A stretch of 64,000 bases of DNA from SIG452 sp045541975 (GTDB lineage: Bacteria; Bacillota; Clostridia; UMGS1840): contig JAZQKB010000015.1 in the NCBI GenBank assembly GCA_045541975.1, forward strand, positions 62,001-126,000. The letters run 5' to 3'. Shown in pieces: positions 35,058 to 44,376 of the stretch; positions within the stretch are counted from its first letter, which is position 1; every line of letters starts with the position of its first letter. A program made the position numbers and the translations under genes. The notes under the pieces are model-generated. The model worked only from the letters and a program-made list of their open reading frames with translations, was not told where the DNA came from and did no database searches.

Positions 35058-38000
35058 TTATTCAGCAATAACCACTTTGAAGTGTTCGTAGCTTAATGCC
35101 CAGTTGTACTGATCCATAGCAGCCAAATGTGAGGTGTGATATACACGGAAGTAATCCATCACAGCGTCACCGGTACCTTTGTTGGTAATGGTAACGTAGT
35201 TGTCACCTTCTCTTAAGTATACCTGTTCCACGTCTACCTGTGCATCGGAGGTAGTACCCTGATGGGTTTCGTTCATACCTGCAGCGGTCTGCTGGATTTC
35301 ACCGTAGAAGCCGGTATCGGTTTCGATATACATGAGACAATTATTGTTGCTGGTTAAATCAATACCGAAGGTCCAGATACCTTTCTGGTTTACAGGTAAT
35401 TTTAAGGTTACACTTGCACCTGCGGGAATGGTAACAGTAGAGTTGTTTGCTGCAACAGTTACGGAATCATCTTTAGAAGATACATAAGTACCGATGGTGT
35501 CACCGTCAGAGGGACGTCCGAAGTAAATACGACGATCAGTTAACGGTACTTCTGCTGTAACTTCGGCAACATGATCCATACCGTTTCCTTCTAAGGTAGT
35601 GAAGGTTACGGTAGCGGTTGTATCACTGATGGTCAGATTGTTGTTACCTTTAATCAGGTAGAAGTAAGCAGTTTCACCTGCTGCTAAAGTAACGGTGTGA
35701 CCGGTTTCGTTGGTTAAGGTAACTGCTTTATCGGAAGTTACTTCGTATACGCCTGCATAAGGAGCATTGGTGTAATCAACGGTTACAGCCGGAACATCGG
35801 GAGTTACTTCAGGAGTGGGTTCCGGAGTCGGTTCAGGAGTGGGTTCGGGAGTGGGTTCCGGAGTCGGCTCGGGAGTCGGTTCAGGAGTGGGTTCGGGTTC
35901 AGTGCTATACGGAATATGCTTCAGTTCTGCCATTTTCATTTGTTCTACCCAAACTGAATTAGCCAGTAATGAAGGAGCACCTGCTGTACCCATTTTAATA
36001 CCAATCAGCTGAACAGAGGAGCTTCCGGTATTGGTGATGGTAATGGTCTGAGCGCTGTCTCTTAAGTAAACCATTTCGGGGTCACCCTTATTGGAACCAT
36101 CTGCCCATGCAGATGAAGAACCGTTGCCTCTGAGCATAATTTCTGCATAATAACCGGTTTCGGTGCTTACTGTAACAGTACCGGTTTCCATACTAGCAAT
36201 GTAGGGATAGTAAATAGCTGCGCCATAGAGCGGAGAGTAGGTAAAGTCACGAGATTCTCCGGCAGCCAGCGTAATGGTATCACTGGTAACAGGATCATTG
36301 TTATCCACACCAGTAGGAGTCAGAGGTTCTTCGGTCATGGTAACTTCGTTGATGTATGCCAGACCGTTGTCATCCAATTCGGTTGCGGTTAAGGTGATAG
36401 TAGCATCGGTGGTGTCAATGATGTTTTCACCTGCGATCAGATAGAAGTAAGAAGTTTCACCTGCGGTTAAGGTAACGGTATGACCGGTTTCATTGGTCAG
36501 GGTTACATCTTTGTCGGAGGTAACTTCATATACACCTGCATAAGGAGCAGTGTAAGTGATGGTTGTAGCCGGTTCCGGAGTGGGAGTAGGTTCGGTGGGG
36601 ATTTCGCCGCCGGTCTGAACCATATCCATAAAGTCTAAGGTTGCATCTACACTGGTAGCATCCAGTCTACCGCAGTCGGTATCATCAAATTTGATGGTAG
36701 CGGAGCCGGTATTGATGATGTATAAAGTGTTGGTGCCTTCGTTCATGTAAAGAGGCATATCCTTGGGAGGATCCATTCTGTTGGTCCATGCGCCGCTCTG
36801 GGTTAATTCGTAGTCGGAATAGTATCCGTCTGCGGTCATAACTCTCACATTAGCAACGTCCCCGCCGGAAATGCTTTCTACATACAGCTGGAATGCATAT
36901 ACACCGGTGTAAGGCAGGCCTTCTACGGTGATTTCTACAAATTCGCCGGGTGCCAGTTCATCATCGGTGTTGGTGCCGCCTGCATAACTGTTGAAATAGC
37001 CTTCCTGATCCTGAGCTGCATATACCCATTCTGCAGGAGTCGGTTCGGGAGTGGGTTCGGGTTCTTCAGTCGGTTCAGGAGCTACATAGGGAGAAGCAGT
37101 TAAACCGTAAATGCGGATTGCATTACCTGCGTAGTCACAGTCGTAAGTGATGGTCACTTCATAAACACCTGCGGTCAGTTCAACGGTGTCTGCAGTGGAA
37201 GCCCATTCACCTGCGGTAAAGCCGCCGCTATAGGTTAAGGTCTGACCGTTGATGCTGTAAGAAACAGGACCGAAGGTGGTTGCATAACCGGTGGTGTGAC
37301 CGTATTTTGCATCAATGGTATAAACACCGTCTTCTGCAATCAACAGTTCATAGGTAACCTGGCTGTCTGCAGTATCTTTATCCCAGATACCGATAAATTC
37401 ATCGGAATCTGCCTGCAAACCGGTAGCAGATTTGTAGGAAGTCATATTGCCTTCGTAAACTGCCAGAGGTCCTGCGGGAGTGGGTTCCGGAGTCGGTTCG
37501 GGAGTAGGAGTCGGTTCGGGTGCCACATAGGGAGTAGTAGTCAGACCGTAGATACGGATTGCGTTACCTGCATAGTCACAGTCATAAGTGATGGTAACAT
37601 CGTATACACCTGCGGTTAATTCAACACCTTCCGTAGTGGATGCCCATTCGTCTGCGGTAAAGCCACCGCTGTAGGTTAAGGTCTGTCCGTTGATGGTGTA
37701 AGAAACGGGACCGAAGGTGGTTGCATAACCGGTGGTATGACCGTATTTAGCAGCGATGCTGTAAACACCGTCTTCTTCCACAATCAGTTTATAAGTAACT
37801 TGGCTGTCTGCGTCGGTGTCTACATCCCAGATACCTACAAATGCATCGGAGTCTTCCTGCAAATTGGTAGCAGATGCATAGTCAGTCATATTGCCTTCGT
37901 ATACAGCAAATGCTTTGGTGCCGAAGCCATAGGTTTCTGCATTGATTAAGTAAGATTCGCTTTCATCTAAAGGATTATAGATTCTTAATTCTAAGGTTAC

Positions 38001-38822
38001 ATAAATGTAGGGATTTTCTGCTAAGAAATCTTCGGAGAAGAACACACCGCAGTCAAAATCTTTTACTCTGTCAAACACTTCCTGGCAAGTATATTTCAGA
38101 CCGGGTTTGCCGTATTCTTCGGCAGCGGTTTCCATAATTTTGATGGGAGTGTTTGCAGGAATGGTAACGTCCATTTTCGGAGCAGCTACCCATGCAGGGC
38201 TCCAGGAATCATACTGGCCTGCCAAGTACCCGTCTTTGGTTCCGTCTAAATTGAAGGTAACATCTGTGTTGATCTTCAATTCATAATCTGCATACCAGTT
38301 GCCGTATGCCAACAGCTGTGCCTGGGTAACAGGATCAGCTTTAAAGTTCATAGCATAGGTCAGCGGTACATCAGTGATGGTTGCAACATCCAGTTCGGTT
38401 ACAGTTGCAGTGGGCAACGGAATACTGCGGCTGATCACGCCGGGAGTTTCCAGGAGAGGTTTTAAGGTTCCTACTCCTGTCCATGCGAATAATTTAACGA
38501 TATCGGTACCTTCTACCGGAATTGCGGGAGTAGTGTAGGTAACACTTGCTCCGATGGTGGATTCTACAGGTACGATAGATTCTACTTTGATCAGTTTACC
38601 ATTAAAATCATAATGGGAAACAATCACGCTCGCGTTGTCTTCATAACGTCCTGTAAAATTGGTGGTTGCATAAATGCTGGCAACATCGTCTAATGAAGTA
38701 ATGATTTCATCAGTTTCTGCATTGTAAAACACGGTAGCGTTTTCAGCTGCAGATGCAGTAAATGCAGTCAGCATACCAACCACGAGGGTCAGTGCGAGAA
38801 GAATGCTTAAGAATTTCTTCAC
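35058..38822 (-). CDS. Exported mosaic beta-sandwich protein (1,254 aa), paralogue of the Hint proteins
   Basis: GTG start at 38822 gives MKKFLSILLALTLVVGMLTA, a signal peptide nearly identical to that of the 3,159-aa protein. AAAGGA lies nine bases upstream; a GTG three codons earlier is too close to it. Residues 28-130 are the shared N-terminal domain and about 133-300 one copy of the LPTATVTELDV repeat. Two carbohydrate-binding-like modules follow (about 301-430 and 451-580; AVYEGNMT ... YDCDYAGNAIRIYGL). Further beta modules include two PYAGVYEVTSDK units, separated by Pro-Thr-Glu linkers. It ends SYEHFKVVIAE with no Hint domain or anchor motif. It probably binds a glycan at the surface; ligand unknown. 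Confidence 0.85.
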   Translation of the reverse strand: MKKFLSILLALTLVVGMLTAFTASAAENATVFYNAETDEIITSLDDVASIYATTNFTGRYEDNASVIVSHYDFNGKLIKVESIVPVESTIGASVTYTTPAIPVEGTDIVKLFAWTGVGTLKPLLETPGVISRSIPLPTATVTELDVATITDVPLTYAMNFKADPVTQAQLLAYGNWYADYELKINTDVTFNLDGTKDGYLAGQYDSWSPAWVAAPKMDVTIPANTPIKIMETAAEEYGKPGLKYTCQEVFDRVKDFDCGVFFSEDFLAENPYIYVTLELRIYNPLDESESYLINAETYGFGTKAFAVYEGNMTDYASATNLQEDSDAFVGIWDVDTDADSQVTYKLIVEEDGVYSIAAKYGHTTGYATTFGPVSYTINGQTLTYSGGFTADEWASTTEGVELTAGVYDVTITYDCDYAGNAIRIYGLTTTPYVAPEPTPTPEPTPEPTPAGPLAVYEGNMTSYKSATGLQADSDEFIGIWDKDTADSQVTYELLIAEDGVYTIDAKYGHTTGYATTFGPVSYSINGQTLTYSGGFTAGEWASTADTVELTAGVYEVTITYDCDYAGNAIRIYGLTASPYVAPEPTEEPEPTPEPTPAEWVYAAQDQEGYFNSYAGGTNTDDELAPGEFVEITVEGLPYTGVYAFQLYVESISGGDVANVRVMTADGYYSDYELTQSGAWTNRMDPPKDMPLYMNEGTNTLYIINTGSATIKFDDTDCGRLDATSVDATLDFMDMVQTGGEIPTEPTPTPEPATTITYTAPYAGVYEVTSDKDVTLTNETGHTVTLTAGETSYFYLIAGENIIDTTDATITLTATELDDNGLAYINEVTMTEEPLTPTGVDNNDPVTSDTITLAAGESRDFTYSPLYGAAIYYPYIASMETGTVTVSTETGYYAEIMLRGNGSSSAWADGSNKGDPEMVYLRDSAQTITITNTGSSSVQLIGIKMGTAGAPSLLANSVWVEQMKMAELKHIPYSTEPEPTPEPTPEPTPEPTPEPTPEPTPEPTPEVTPDVPAVTVDYTNAPYAGVYEVTSDKAVTLTNETGHTVTLAAGETAYFYLIKGNNNLTISDTTATVTFTTLEGNGMDHVAEVTAEVPLTDRRIYFGRPSDGDTIGTYVSSKDDSVTVAANNSTVTIPAGASVTLKLPVNQKGIWTFGIDLTSNNNCLMYIETDTGFYGEIQQTAAGMNETHQGTTSDAQVDVEQVYLREGDNYVTITNKGTGDAVMDYFRVYHTSHLAAMDQYNWALSYEHFKVVIAE
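35813..35905 (-). repeat. Pro-Thr-Glu linker tandem repeat (coding)
   Basis: Short degenerate 12-18-bp units encoding repeated PEPTPEPT in the 1,254-aa protein. An extended flexible linker between beta domains. Confidence 0.9.
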
Positions 38823-38916
38823 TCGGTGCACTTCCTTTCTTAATTTTTTTATATTTTTTGTTTTTTTCAGAAACCAAAATAGGATAAATATCCATTCTAT
38901 TCTATCCTATACTATT

Positions 38917-38946
38917 ATAATAACATCCCAAAAAGCAACCTGTCAA
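38917..38946 (-). promoter_or_regulatory. Promoter candidate for the 1,254-aa protein gene
   Basis: Minus strand: TTGACA (38941-38946), 18 bases, TATTAT (38917-38922). The 38,823-39,331 gap also holds two terminators and one copy of the dispersed repeat; no gene is seen in it. Confidence 0.55.
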
Positions 38947-39065
38947 GCGGGTTTTGTCACTTTGTTACAATTTTGTTACAAGAATCAGGACAAGTTTTCA
39001 CGATTACTGTCCTGATTTTAACATTTGGTCATTTTTTAGCTAAATTTTTTAGTAAAAATAGAAAA

Positions 39066-39092
39066 AAGCATAGAAAGAATCCTATGCCTTTT
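39066..39092 (-). terminator. Second (distal) terminator after glnN
   Basis: GCATAG and CTATGC arms around GAATCC-type loop sequence, with six T on the minus strand. Confidence 0.6.
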
Positions 39093-39127
39093 CAAGGGAA
39101 AAAACAACCGATTTATCCCACTACATC

Positions 39128-39166
39128 TTAGGCGACGAAAAAAAGACATGGAAAAATCCATGCCTT
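39128..39166 (-). terminator. First terminator after glnN
   Basis: On the minus strand GGCATGG, a short loop, CCATGTC with one mismatch, then seven T. Two terminators in a row close the gltX-glnN operon. Confidence 0.7.
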
Positions 39167-39216
39167 TTTAGGTCTATGTTCTTTTTCAAGCTATCCGTAA
39201 CATAAGGCGCAGAAAA

Positions 39217-39327
39217 ATTCAGCTAAAATGGAGAAAGAGAATCGAAACTTGTTTCGATAGTACCCGAAGCCATACCCGAGTGTACGGCAAGCGGTGAGGT
39301 TCATTCATTTGAGCCAATTTTTCAAGC
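39217..39327 (+). repeat. Dispersed palindromic intergenic repeat, copy B
   Basis: AGAAAAATTCAGC left end, core TACCCGAAG ... GTGTACGGCAAGCGGTGAGG, right end TTCATTCATTTGAGCCAATT then TTTCAAGCC. The right end matches copy C at 44,346. Confidence 0.7.
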
Positions 39328-39331
39328 CGTC

Positions 39332-41416
39332 CTATACACTAAAGAGGAGGTCTCCATAGGAAGGATACGGCCAATATGCCTTGTCTGTCACTTCTTCCAG
39401 CTGGTCGGCGATTACACGTGCTTCATTCATCACGGAAAGCACCTGTTCGCAATAGTAGGTTGCAATTTCTTTGCCGTCGGTCAAGGCTTTCACGCCTTGT
39501 AAGTTTTCATCCAGACGGTTCACGGTGAAATAAAGTTCATCGGTTAATGCGGTCACTTTTTTGGCAATTTCCATTTCGTAGGCACCGGCACCAACAGTTG
39601 CCGCTTTGTTCTGAATGGAAATGCATAAATCGTTGGCAAAACGGGAGCAGGCGGGCAAAATTTCCTTGCGCACCATTTCCAATAAAGTCAGTGCCTCAAT
39701 GTTGATGACTTTGGAATAACTGTCCAAAAGCACTTCACAGCGGGAATGCATTTCAATGCGGCTATAGATTTTATGTTTTCCAAACAGCGCAATATTTTCT
39801 TCGGATATGTAGTGGGGCAAAGCTTCGGGGGTGGTTTTTAAGTTTAAAAGTCCACGCTTTTCGGCTTCTGCTACCCATTCGTCGGAGTAGTTGTTGCCAT
39901 TAAAAATAATCCGTTTATGATTGGTTACGGTTTCTTTTAAGATTGTTTTTACTTCTGCTTCAAAATCGGTGGCCTCCTCCAAACGGTCTGCAAATTCGCA
40001 CAAAACGTCTGCCACAATGGTGTTTAGGATAATATTGGAGCAAGAAATGGAGAAAGCAGAGCCAAGCATACGGAACTCAAACTTATTTCCCGTAAATGCA
40101 AAGGGAGAAGTACGGTTACGGTCGGTGGTATCTTTCCGGAAATGGGGCAACACGTCAACGCCGCCGTCCATAGTACCCTTTTTGATTTTCTGATAGGGAG
40201 TATCGGTTTCAATGGCTTCTAAGATAGCAGTCAGCTCGTCTCCCAAAAAGACAGACATAATGGCAGGGGGGGCTTCGCTGGCACCTAAACGGTGGTCATT
40301 GCCTGCCGATGCAGCAGACAGACGCAACAAATCCTGATGACAGTCCACCGCTTTTACCACGGCTACCAAAAAGAGAAGAAATCTGAGGTTATTTTCCGGA
40401 TATTTTCCGGGATTTAATAAGTTCACACCGGTATTGGTGGAAATAGACCAGTTATTATGCTTACCGCTACCGTTGACGCCTAAAAAAGGCTTTTCGTGAA
40501 GCAGGCACACTAAATTATGCCGTTCTGCCACTTTTTTCATCACTTCCATGGTGATCTGATTGTGATCGGTGGCAAGATTCGTGGTGGCAAAAATGGGAGC
40601 CAGCTCGTGCTGAGAGGGAGCTGCCTCATTATGCTTGGTTTTTGCCAATACGCCCAGCTTCCAAAGCTCCTCATCAAGCTCCTTCATATAGGCAGAAACA
40701 CGGGTTTTGATGGCACCAAAATAATGGTCTTCCAGCTCCTGCCCTTTGGGCGGTTTGCAACCAAATAAGGTTCTTCCCGTAAACATTAAATCGGGACGTT
40801 TTTCGTAGATTTCTTTGTCGATTAAAAAGTATTCCTGCTCAGCACCCACGGTGGTGGTCACGGTGGCATCGGCATCTTCGCCAAAAAGTTTTAAGATTCT
40901 GCCTGCCTGATGACTGATCACCTTCATGGAGCGAAGCAAGGGTGTTTTCTTATCCAATACCTCACCGCTATAAGAATAAAAGGCGGTGGGGATACACAAA
41001 GAGCCGTCCTTAATAAAGGCATAAGAGGTGGGGTCCCAAGAGGTATAGCCTCTGGCTTCAAAGGTGGAACGAAGTCCGCCGGAGGGAAAGCTTGAGGCGT
41101 CAGGTTCCCCTTTAATCAGTTCTTTTCCGGAAAATTCCATCAAAACCTTACCGTCCCCGGTGGGCACGATAAAGCTATCATGTTTTTCGGCAGTAATCCC
41201 CGTCATAGGCTGGAACCAATGGGTATAGTGAGTTGCTCCATGCTCCACCGCCCAGTCACGCATAGCGGCTGCCACCTGATTGGCAACGTTTAAATCCAGG
41301 GGTTCCCCGTCATTCATGGTATGTTGTAAGGCCTCGTAGACGTCTTTGGGGAGACGCGATTGCATCTGGGTTTCGTTAAACACCAGACTGCCGAATAATT
41401 CCGGAATATTAGTCAT
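39332..41416 (-). CDS. glnN: Glutamine synthetase type III (GlnN)
   Basis: 694 aa, the length of GSIII rather than the roughly 450 aa of GSI. MTNIPELFGSLVFNE and THYTHWFQPMTGITAEKHDSF are GSIII signatures. VGAEQEYFLID carries metal-binding Glu residues and NGSGKHNNWS the substrate loop. RTSPFAFTGNKFEFRMLGS and the FNGNNYSDEW region complete the active site. It makes glutamine from glutamate, ammonia and ATP as a cytosolic dodecamer. It lies 48 bases after asnA on the same strand. No ribosome site stronger than AAGGAAGACT is seen, but the start is well supported by family alignment. Confidence 0.96.
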   Translation of the reverse strand: MTNIPELFGSLVFNETQMQSRLPKDVYEALQHTMNDGEPLDLNVANQVAAAMRDWAVEHGATHYTHWFQPMTGITAEKHDSFIVPTGDGKVLMEFSGKELIKGEPDASSFPSGGLRSTFEARGYTSWDPTSYAFIKDGSLCIPTAFYSYSGEVLDKKTPLLRSMKVISHQAGRILKLFGEDADATVTTTVGAEQEYFLIDKEIYEKRPDLMFTGRTLFGCKPPKGQELEDHYFGAIKTRVSAYMKELDEELWKLGVLAKTKHNEAAPSQHELAPIFATTNLATDHNQITMEVMKKVAERHNLVCLLHEKPFLGVNGSGKHNNWSISTNTGVNLLNPGKYPENNLRFLLFLVAVVKAVDCHQDLLRLSAASAGNDHRLGASEAPPAIMSVFLGDELTAILEAIETDTPYQKIKKGTMDGGVDVLPHFRKDTTDRNRTSPFAFTGNKFEFRMLGSAFSISCSNIILNTIVADVLCEFADRLEEATDFEAEVKTILKETVTNHKRIIFNGNNYSDEWVAEAEKRGLLNLKTTPEALPHYISEENIALFGKHKIYSRIEMHSRCEVLLDSYSKVINIEALTLLEMVRKEILPACSRFANDLCISIQNKAATVGAGAYEMEIAKKVTALTDELYFTVNRLDENLQGVKALTDGKEIATYYCEQVLSVMNEARVIADQLEEVTDKAYWPYPSYGDLLFSV

Positions 41417-41464
41417 AAAAAAGTCTTCCTTTAGATTTTAAGAGTATTGAAAAAATATAAAAAA

Positions 41465-42472
41465 TTACAATAAATTCATGCCGTATTCTTTTGCCATCTG
41501 ATGGGTTTTCTTATCCCAAACAGATACCTGCACTTCGCCAACATGAGCTTTTTCCAAAAGCAGCATACAAAGACGGCTCTGTCCGATACCGCCACCCATG
41601 GTTAAGGGGAGCGTGCCGTCTAAAAGCATCTGATGAAAAGGCAGCGTTTTTCTGTCTTCACAGTCAGCTTTTACAAGTTGTTCTTCCAAGGATTTTTCAT
41701 CCACACGGATGCCCATGGAAGAAATTTCCAAAGCAGAATCCAGCATGGGATTGTAGAACAGTAAGTCTCCGTTTAATTTCCAGTCATCATAGTCGGGAGC
41801 ACGGCCGTCATGCTTATTGCCGGACTTTAACACGTCGCCGATACCGATAATGAACACGGTTTTATGCTCTTTGGTAATGGCGTTTTCTCTCTCTTTGGAG
41901 GTGAGGTCGGGATACATATCTTCCAATTCCTGAGAAGTGATAAAGGTAACATCACGGTTTAAGGTGATGGTGATGGCGGGATAATCCTGTTTGATTTCGT
42001 CTAAGGTGTCACAAATGGCACCCACGATTTTTCGCACCGTTTCCTTTAAAAATGCAACGGTTCTGTCTTCTTTTTTGATAATAGATTCCCAGTCCCACTG
42101 ATCCACATAGATGGAATGAAGATTATCCATGGTTTCGTCTCTGCGGATGGCATTCATATCGGTATAAATGCCTTCGCCACAGGAGAAGCCGTACTGATGA
42201 AGTGCCAACCGTTTCCATTTTGCCAAAGAATGCACAATTTCCGCCATGCTCTTGGTTTCGGGAATATCAAAGGTAACGGCACGTTCCACCCCGTTTAGGT
42301 TATCGTTTAAGCCCATCCGGGATTCTACGAACAAGGGGGCGGTAACACGTTTTAAATTCAGCACTTCGGCAAGCTTATCCTGAAAAATACGCTTGGTTTT
42401 GCCGATGGCGGTCTGGGTTTCATAAATATTTAAAGTTTTGGGATGCCACACAGGTTTCATAGTCTGACTCAC
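41465..42472 (-). CDS. asnA: Aspartate--ammonia ligase (asparagine synthetase A)
   Basis: 335 aa. It resembles a class II aminoacyl-tRNA synthetase core: IYETQTAIGKTKRIFQDKLA, VESRMGLNDNLNGVERAV, EIVHSLAKWKRLALHQYGF, YVDQWDWE and, at the end, LTMGGGIGQSRLCMLLL. It makes asparagine from aspartate with free ammonia and ATP-to-AMP cleavage. The GTG at 42472 sits eight bases after AAGGAGG, clearly better than an in-frame start 12 codons upstream. It lies between glnS and glnN in one operon. Confidence 0.96.
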   Translation of the reverse strand: MSQTMKPVWHPKTLNIYETQTAIGKTKRIFQDKLAEVLNLKRVTAPLFVESRMGLNDNLNGVERAVTFDIPETKSMAEIVHSLAKWKRLALHQYGFSCGEGIYTDMNAIRRDETMDNLHSIYVDQWDWESIIKKEDRTVAFLKETVRKIVGAICDTLDEIKQDYPAITITLNRDVTFITSQELEDMYPDLTSKERENAITKEHKTVFIIGIGDVLKSGNKHDGRAPDYDDWKLNGDLLFYNPMLDSALEISSMGIRVDEKSLEEQLVKADCEDRKTLPFHQMLLDGTLPLTMGGGIGQSRLCMLLLEKAHVGEVQVSVWDKKTHQMAKEYGMNLL

Positions 42473-42519
42473 GGTGGATTCCTCCTTTGCTATGATAGGA
42501 AATATCAAAAAATATCAAA

Positions 42520-44172
42520 TTAGTTGGGTTTGTAGCTGTCTTTCAAGTTAACGATTAAGTTGAAGGTATCCTGGAATTTGCTGTCCTTCTGGAAATAGCC
42601 GTTTCTGACAAACTGGAATTTGTCTTCTAAGGTAGCATCGTTTAAAGAAGGTTCGCAGATAGCCTTGCAAACGGAAACAGAATCTTTGTTTAAATAATCG
42701 TCATAGCCTTTGTCTTCGGGCATATCGTTCATGTTTTCCAAAGTGAACAGCCGGTCATAGAGACGCACTTCTTTTTCCACACCGAATTTTGCGGATACCC
42801 AATGGATGGTGCCTTTCACCTTTCTGCCGTCGGGAGCGTTGCCGGAAAATGTTTCGGGATCATAGGTGCAGTGAATTTCTAAAATGTTGCCGTTTTCGTC
42901 TTTTACCACATCCTGATACTGGATGAAATAGGTACCCATCAGACGCACTTCGCCACCGGGTTTTAAGCGATGGAACTTCGGAGGCGGAACTTCGGCAAAG
43001 TCGGAGCGTTCAATAAAGATTTCACGGGTGATGGGAACTTCACGGTAGGTGGTTTCGGGATCCTGAGGATTGTCGGGTAATTTGATATATTCTACCTGAT
43101 CTTCAGGGTAGTTGGTCAATACCACTTTCACGGGGTCTAACACAGCCACACGGCGTTTTGCAGTGGTGTTTAATTCGTCACGGATACAAAATTCCAAAAG
43201 TCCGATGTCAACTAAGCTGTTTGCCTTTGCCACGCCGGAACGTTTTACAAACTCAAAAATGGAAGAGGGGGTATAACCACGTCTGCGAAGTCCGCATAAG
43301 GTGGGCATTCTGGGGTCATCCCAACCGTCTACAATGCCTTCTTCCACCAACTGACGAAGGTAACGCTTACTCATCACGGTATTGGTCACATTCAGTCTTG
43401 CAAATTCATACTGATGGGGAGGTACCTCAAAACCCACATTTTCCACAACCCAGTCATACAAAGGTCTGTGATTTTCAAATTCGATGGAGCATAAGGAATG
43501 GGTAATGCCTTCCAACGCATCCTGGAGGGGATGTGCAAAATCGTATAAGGGATAAATGCACCATTTGTTGCCCTGACGGTGATGGTCGGTATGCACAATA
43601 CGGTAAATGGCAGGGTCACGCATATTCATATTGGCGGATGCCATATCAATTTTGGCACGTAAAGTTTTTTCTCCGTCTTTAAATTCTCCGTTTTTCATCC
43701 GTTCAAAAAGGTCTAAGTTTTCTTCCACACTTCTGTCACGGTAGGGAGAATTTTTACCGGGAGTGGTTAAAGTACCACGGTATTCTCTCATTTCTTCGGC
43801 AGTTAAATCGCAAACATATGCTTTGCCTTTTTTGATAAGGTCGCAGGCAAATTCATAGCACTTGTCAAAATAGTCGGAGCCGTAGAAAATACCGCCGTTG
43901 GGGATAGCGCCCAACCATTCTAAGTCTTTATAGATTGCCTGCACATATTCGTCATCTTCTTTGGCAGGGTTGGTGTCATCATAGCGGAGGTTAAACTGCC
44001 CGCCATATTTTTTGGCAGTGCCCCAGTTAATCCAGATGGCTTTTGCGGAACCGATATGCAGATATCCGTTTGGCTCCGGCGGAAAACGGGTATGGATTTT
44101 AGTGGCTTTGCCTTCCGCTAAGTCTTTATCAATAATCTCATGTATAAAATTGCTTTCCATTACTTCAGACAT
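42520..44172 (-). CDS. glnS: Glutaminyl-tRNA synthetase
   Basis: 550 aa. Class I signature HIGS in FPPEPNGYLHIGSAKA and the KMSKS-equivalent VMSKRYLRQLVEEG. CSIEFENHRPLYDWVVENVG is diagnostic for GlnRS over GluRS. The C-terminal half has the two beta-barrel anticodon domains. It charges tRNA-Gln directly, so this organism need not rely only on the GatCAB route, unlike many Firmicutes. Start behind AAAGGAATCTAAAACA. A dispersed repeat occupies the 203-base gap to gltX. Confidence 0.96.
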   Translation of the reverse strand: MSEVMESNFIHEIIDKDLAEGKATKIHTRFPPEPNGYLHIGSAKAIWINWGTAKKYGGQFNLRYDDTNPAKEDDEYVQAIYKDLEWLGAIPNGGIFYGSDYFDKCYEFACDLIKKGKAYVCDLTAEEMREYRGTLTTPGKNSPYRDRSVEENLDLFERMKNGEFKDGEKTLRAKIDMASANMNMRDPAIYRIVHTDHHRQGNKWCIYPLYDFAHPLQDALEGITHSLCSIEFENHRPLYDWVVENVGFEVPPHQYEFARLNVTNTVMSKRYLRQLVEEGIVDGWDDPRMPTLCGLRRRGYTPSSIFEFVKRSGVAKANSLVDIGLLEFCIRDELNTTAKRRVAVLDPVKVVLTNYPEDQVEYIKLPDNPQDPETTYREVPITREIFIERSDFAEVPPPKFHRLKPGGEVRLMGTYFIQYQDVVKDENGNILEIHCTYDPETFSGNAPDGRKVKGTIHWVSAKFGVEKEVRLYDRLFTLENMNDMPEDKGYDDYLNKDSVSVCKAICEPSLNDATLEDKFQFVRNGYFQKDSKFQDTFNLIVNLKDSYKPN

Positions 44173-44263
44173 TGTTTTAGATTCCTTTCTGAAAAAAAGT
44201 TGTCGCTTTGTGATAGGACGAAGGGTGCGCCATTTTTCAAGGCCCTCCCTTATTTTCGGGTGA

Positions 44264-44376
44264 AGAAAAATTGAACTATAATCAAGAAACCGAACACCGA
44301 AGGTGGTTACCCGAAGGCGTACCGTGTGTACGCCGAGTGGTGAGGTTCATTGATTTGAGACGATTTTTCAAGCCCC
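44264..44376 (+). repeat. Dispersed palindromic intergenic repeat, copy C
   Basis: AGAAAAATTGAAC left end, core GGTTACCCGAAGGCGTACCG ... TACGCCGAGTGGTGAGG, right end TTCATTGATTTGAGACGATT then TTTCAAGCC. It lies within the gltX-glnS gap. Confidence 0.75.

Noticed and set aside
35815..36012. Gly-Ser-Val repeat protein on the plus strand
   Set aside because: Antisense reading of the Pro-Thr-Glu linker.
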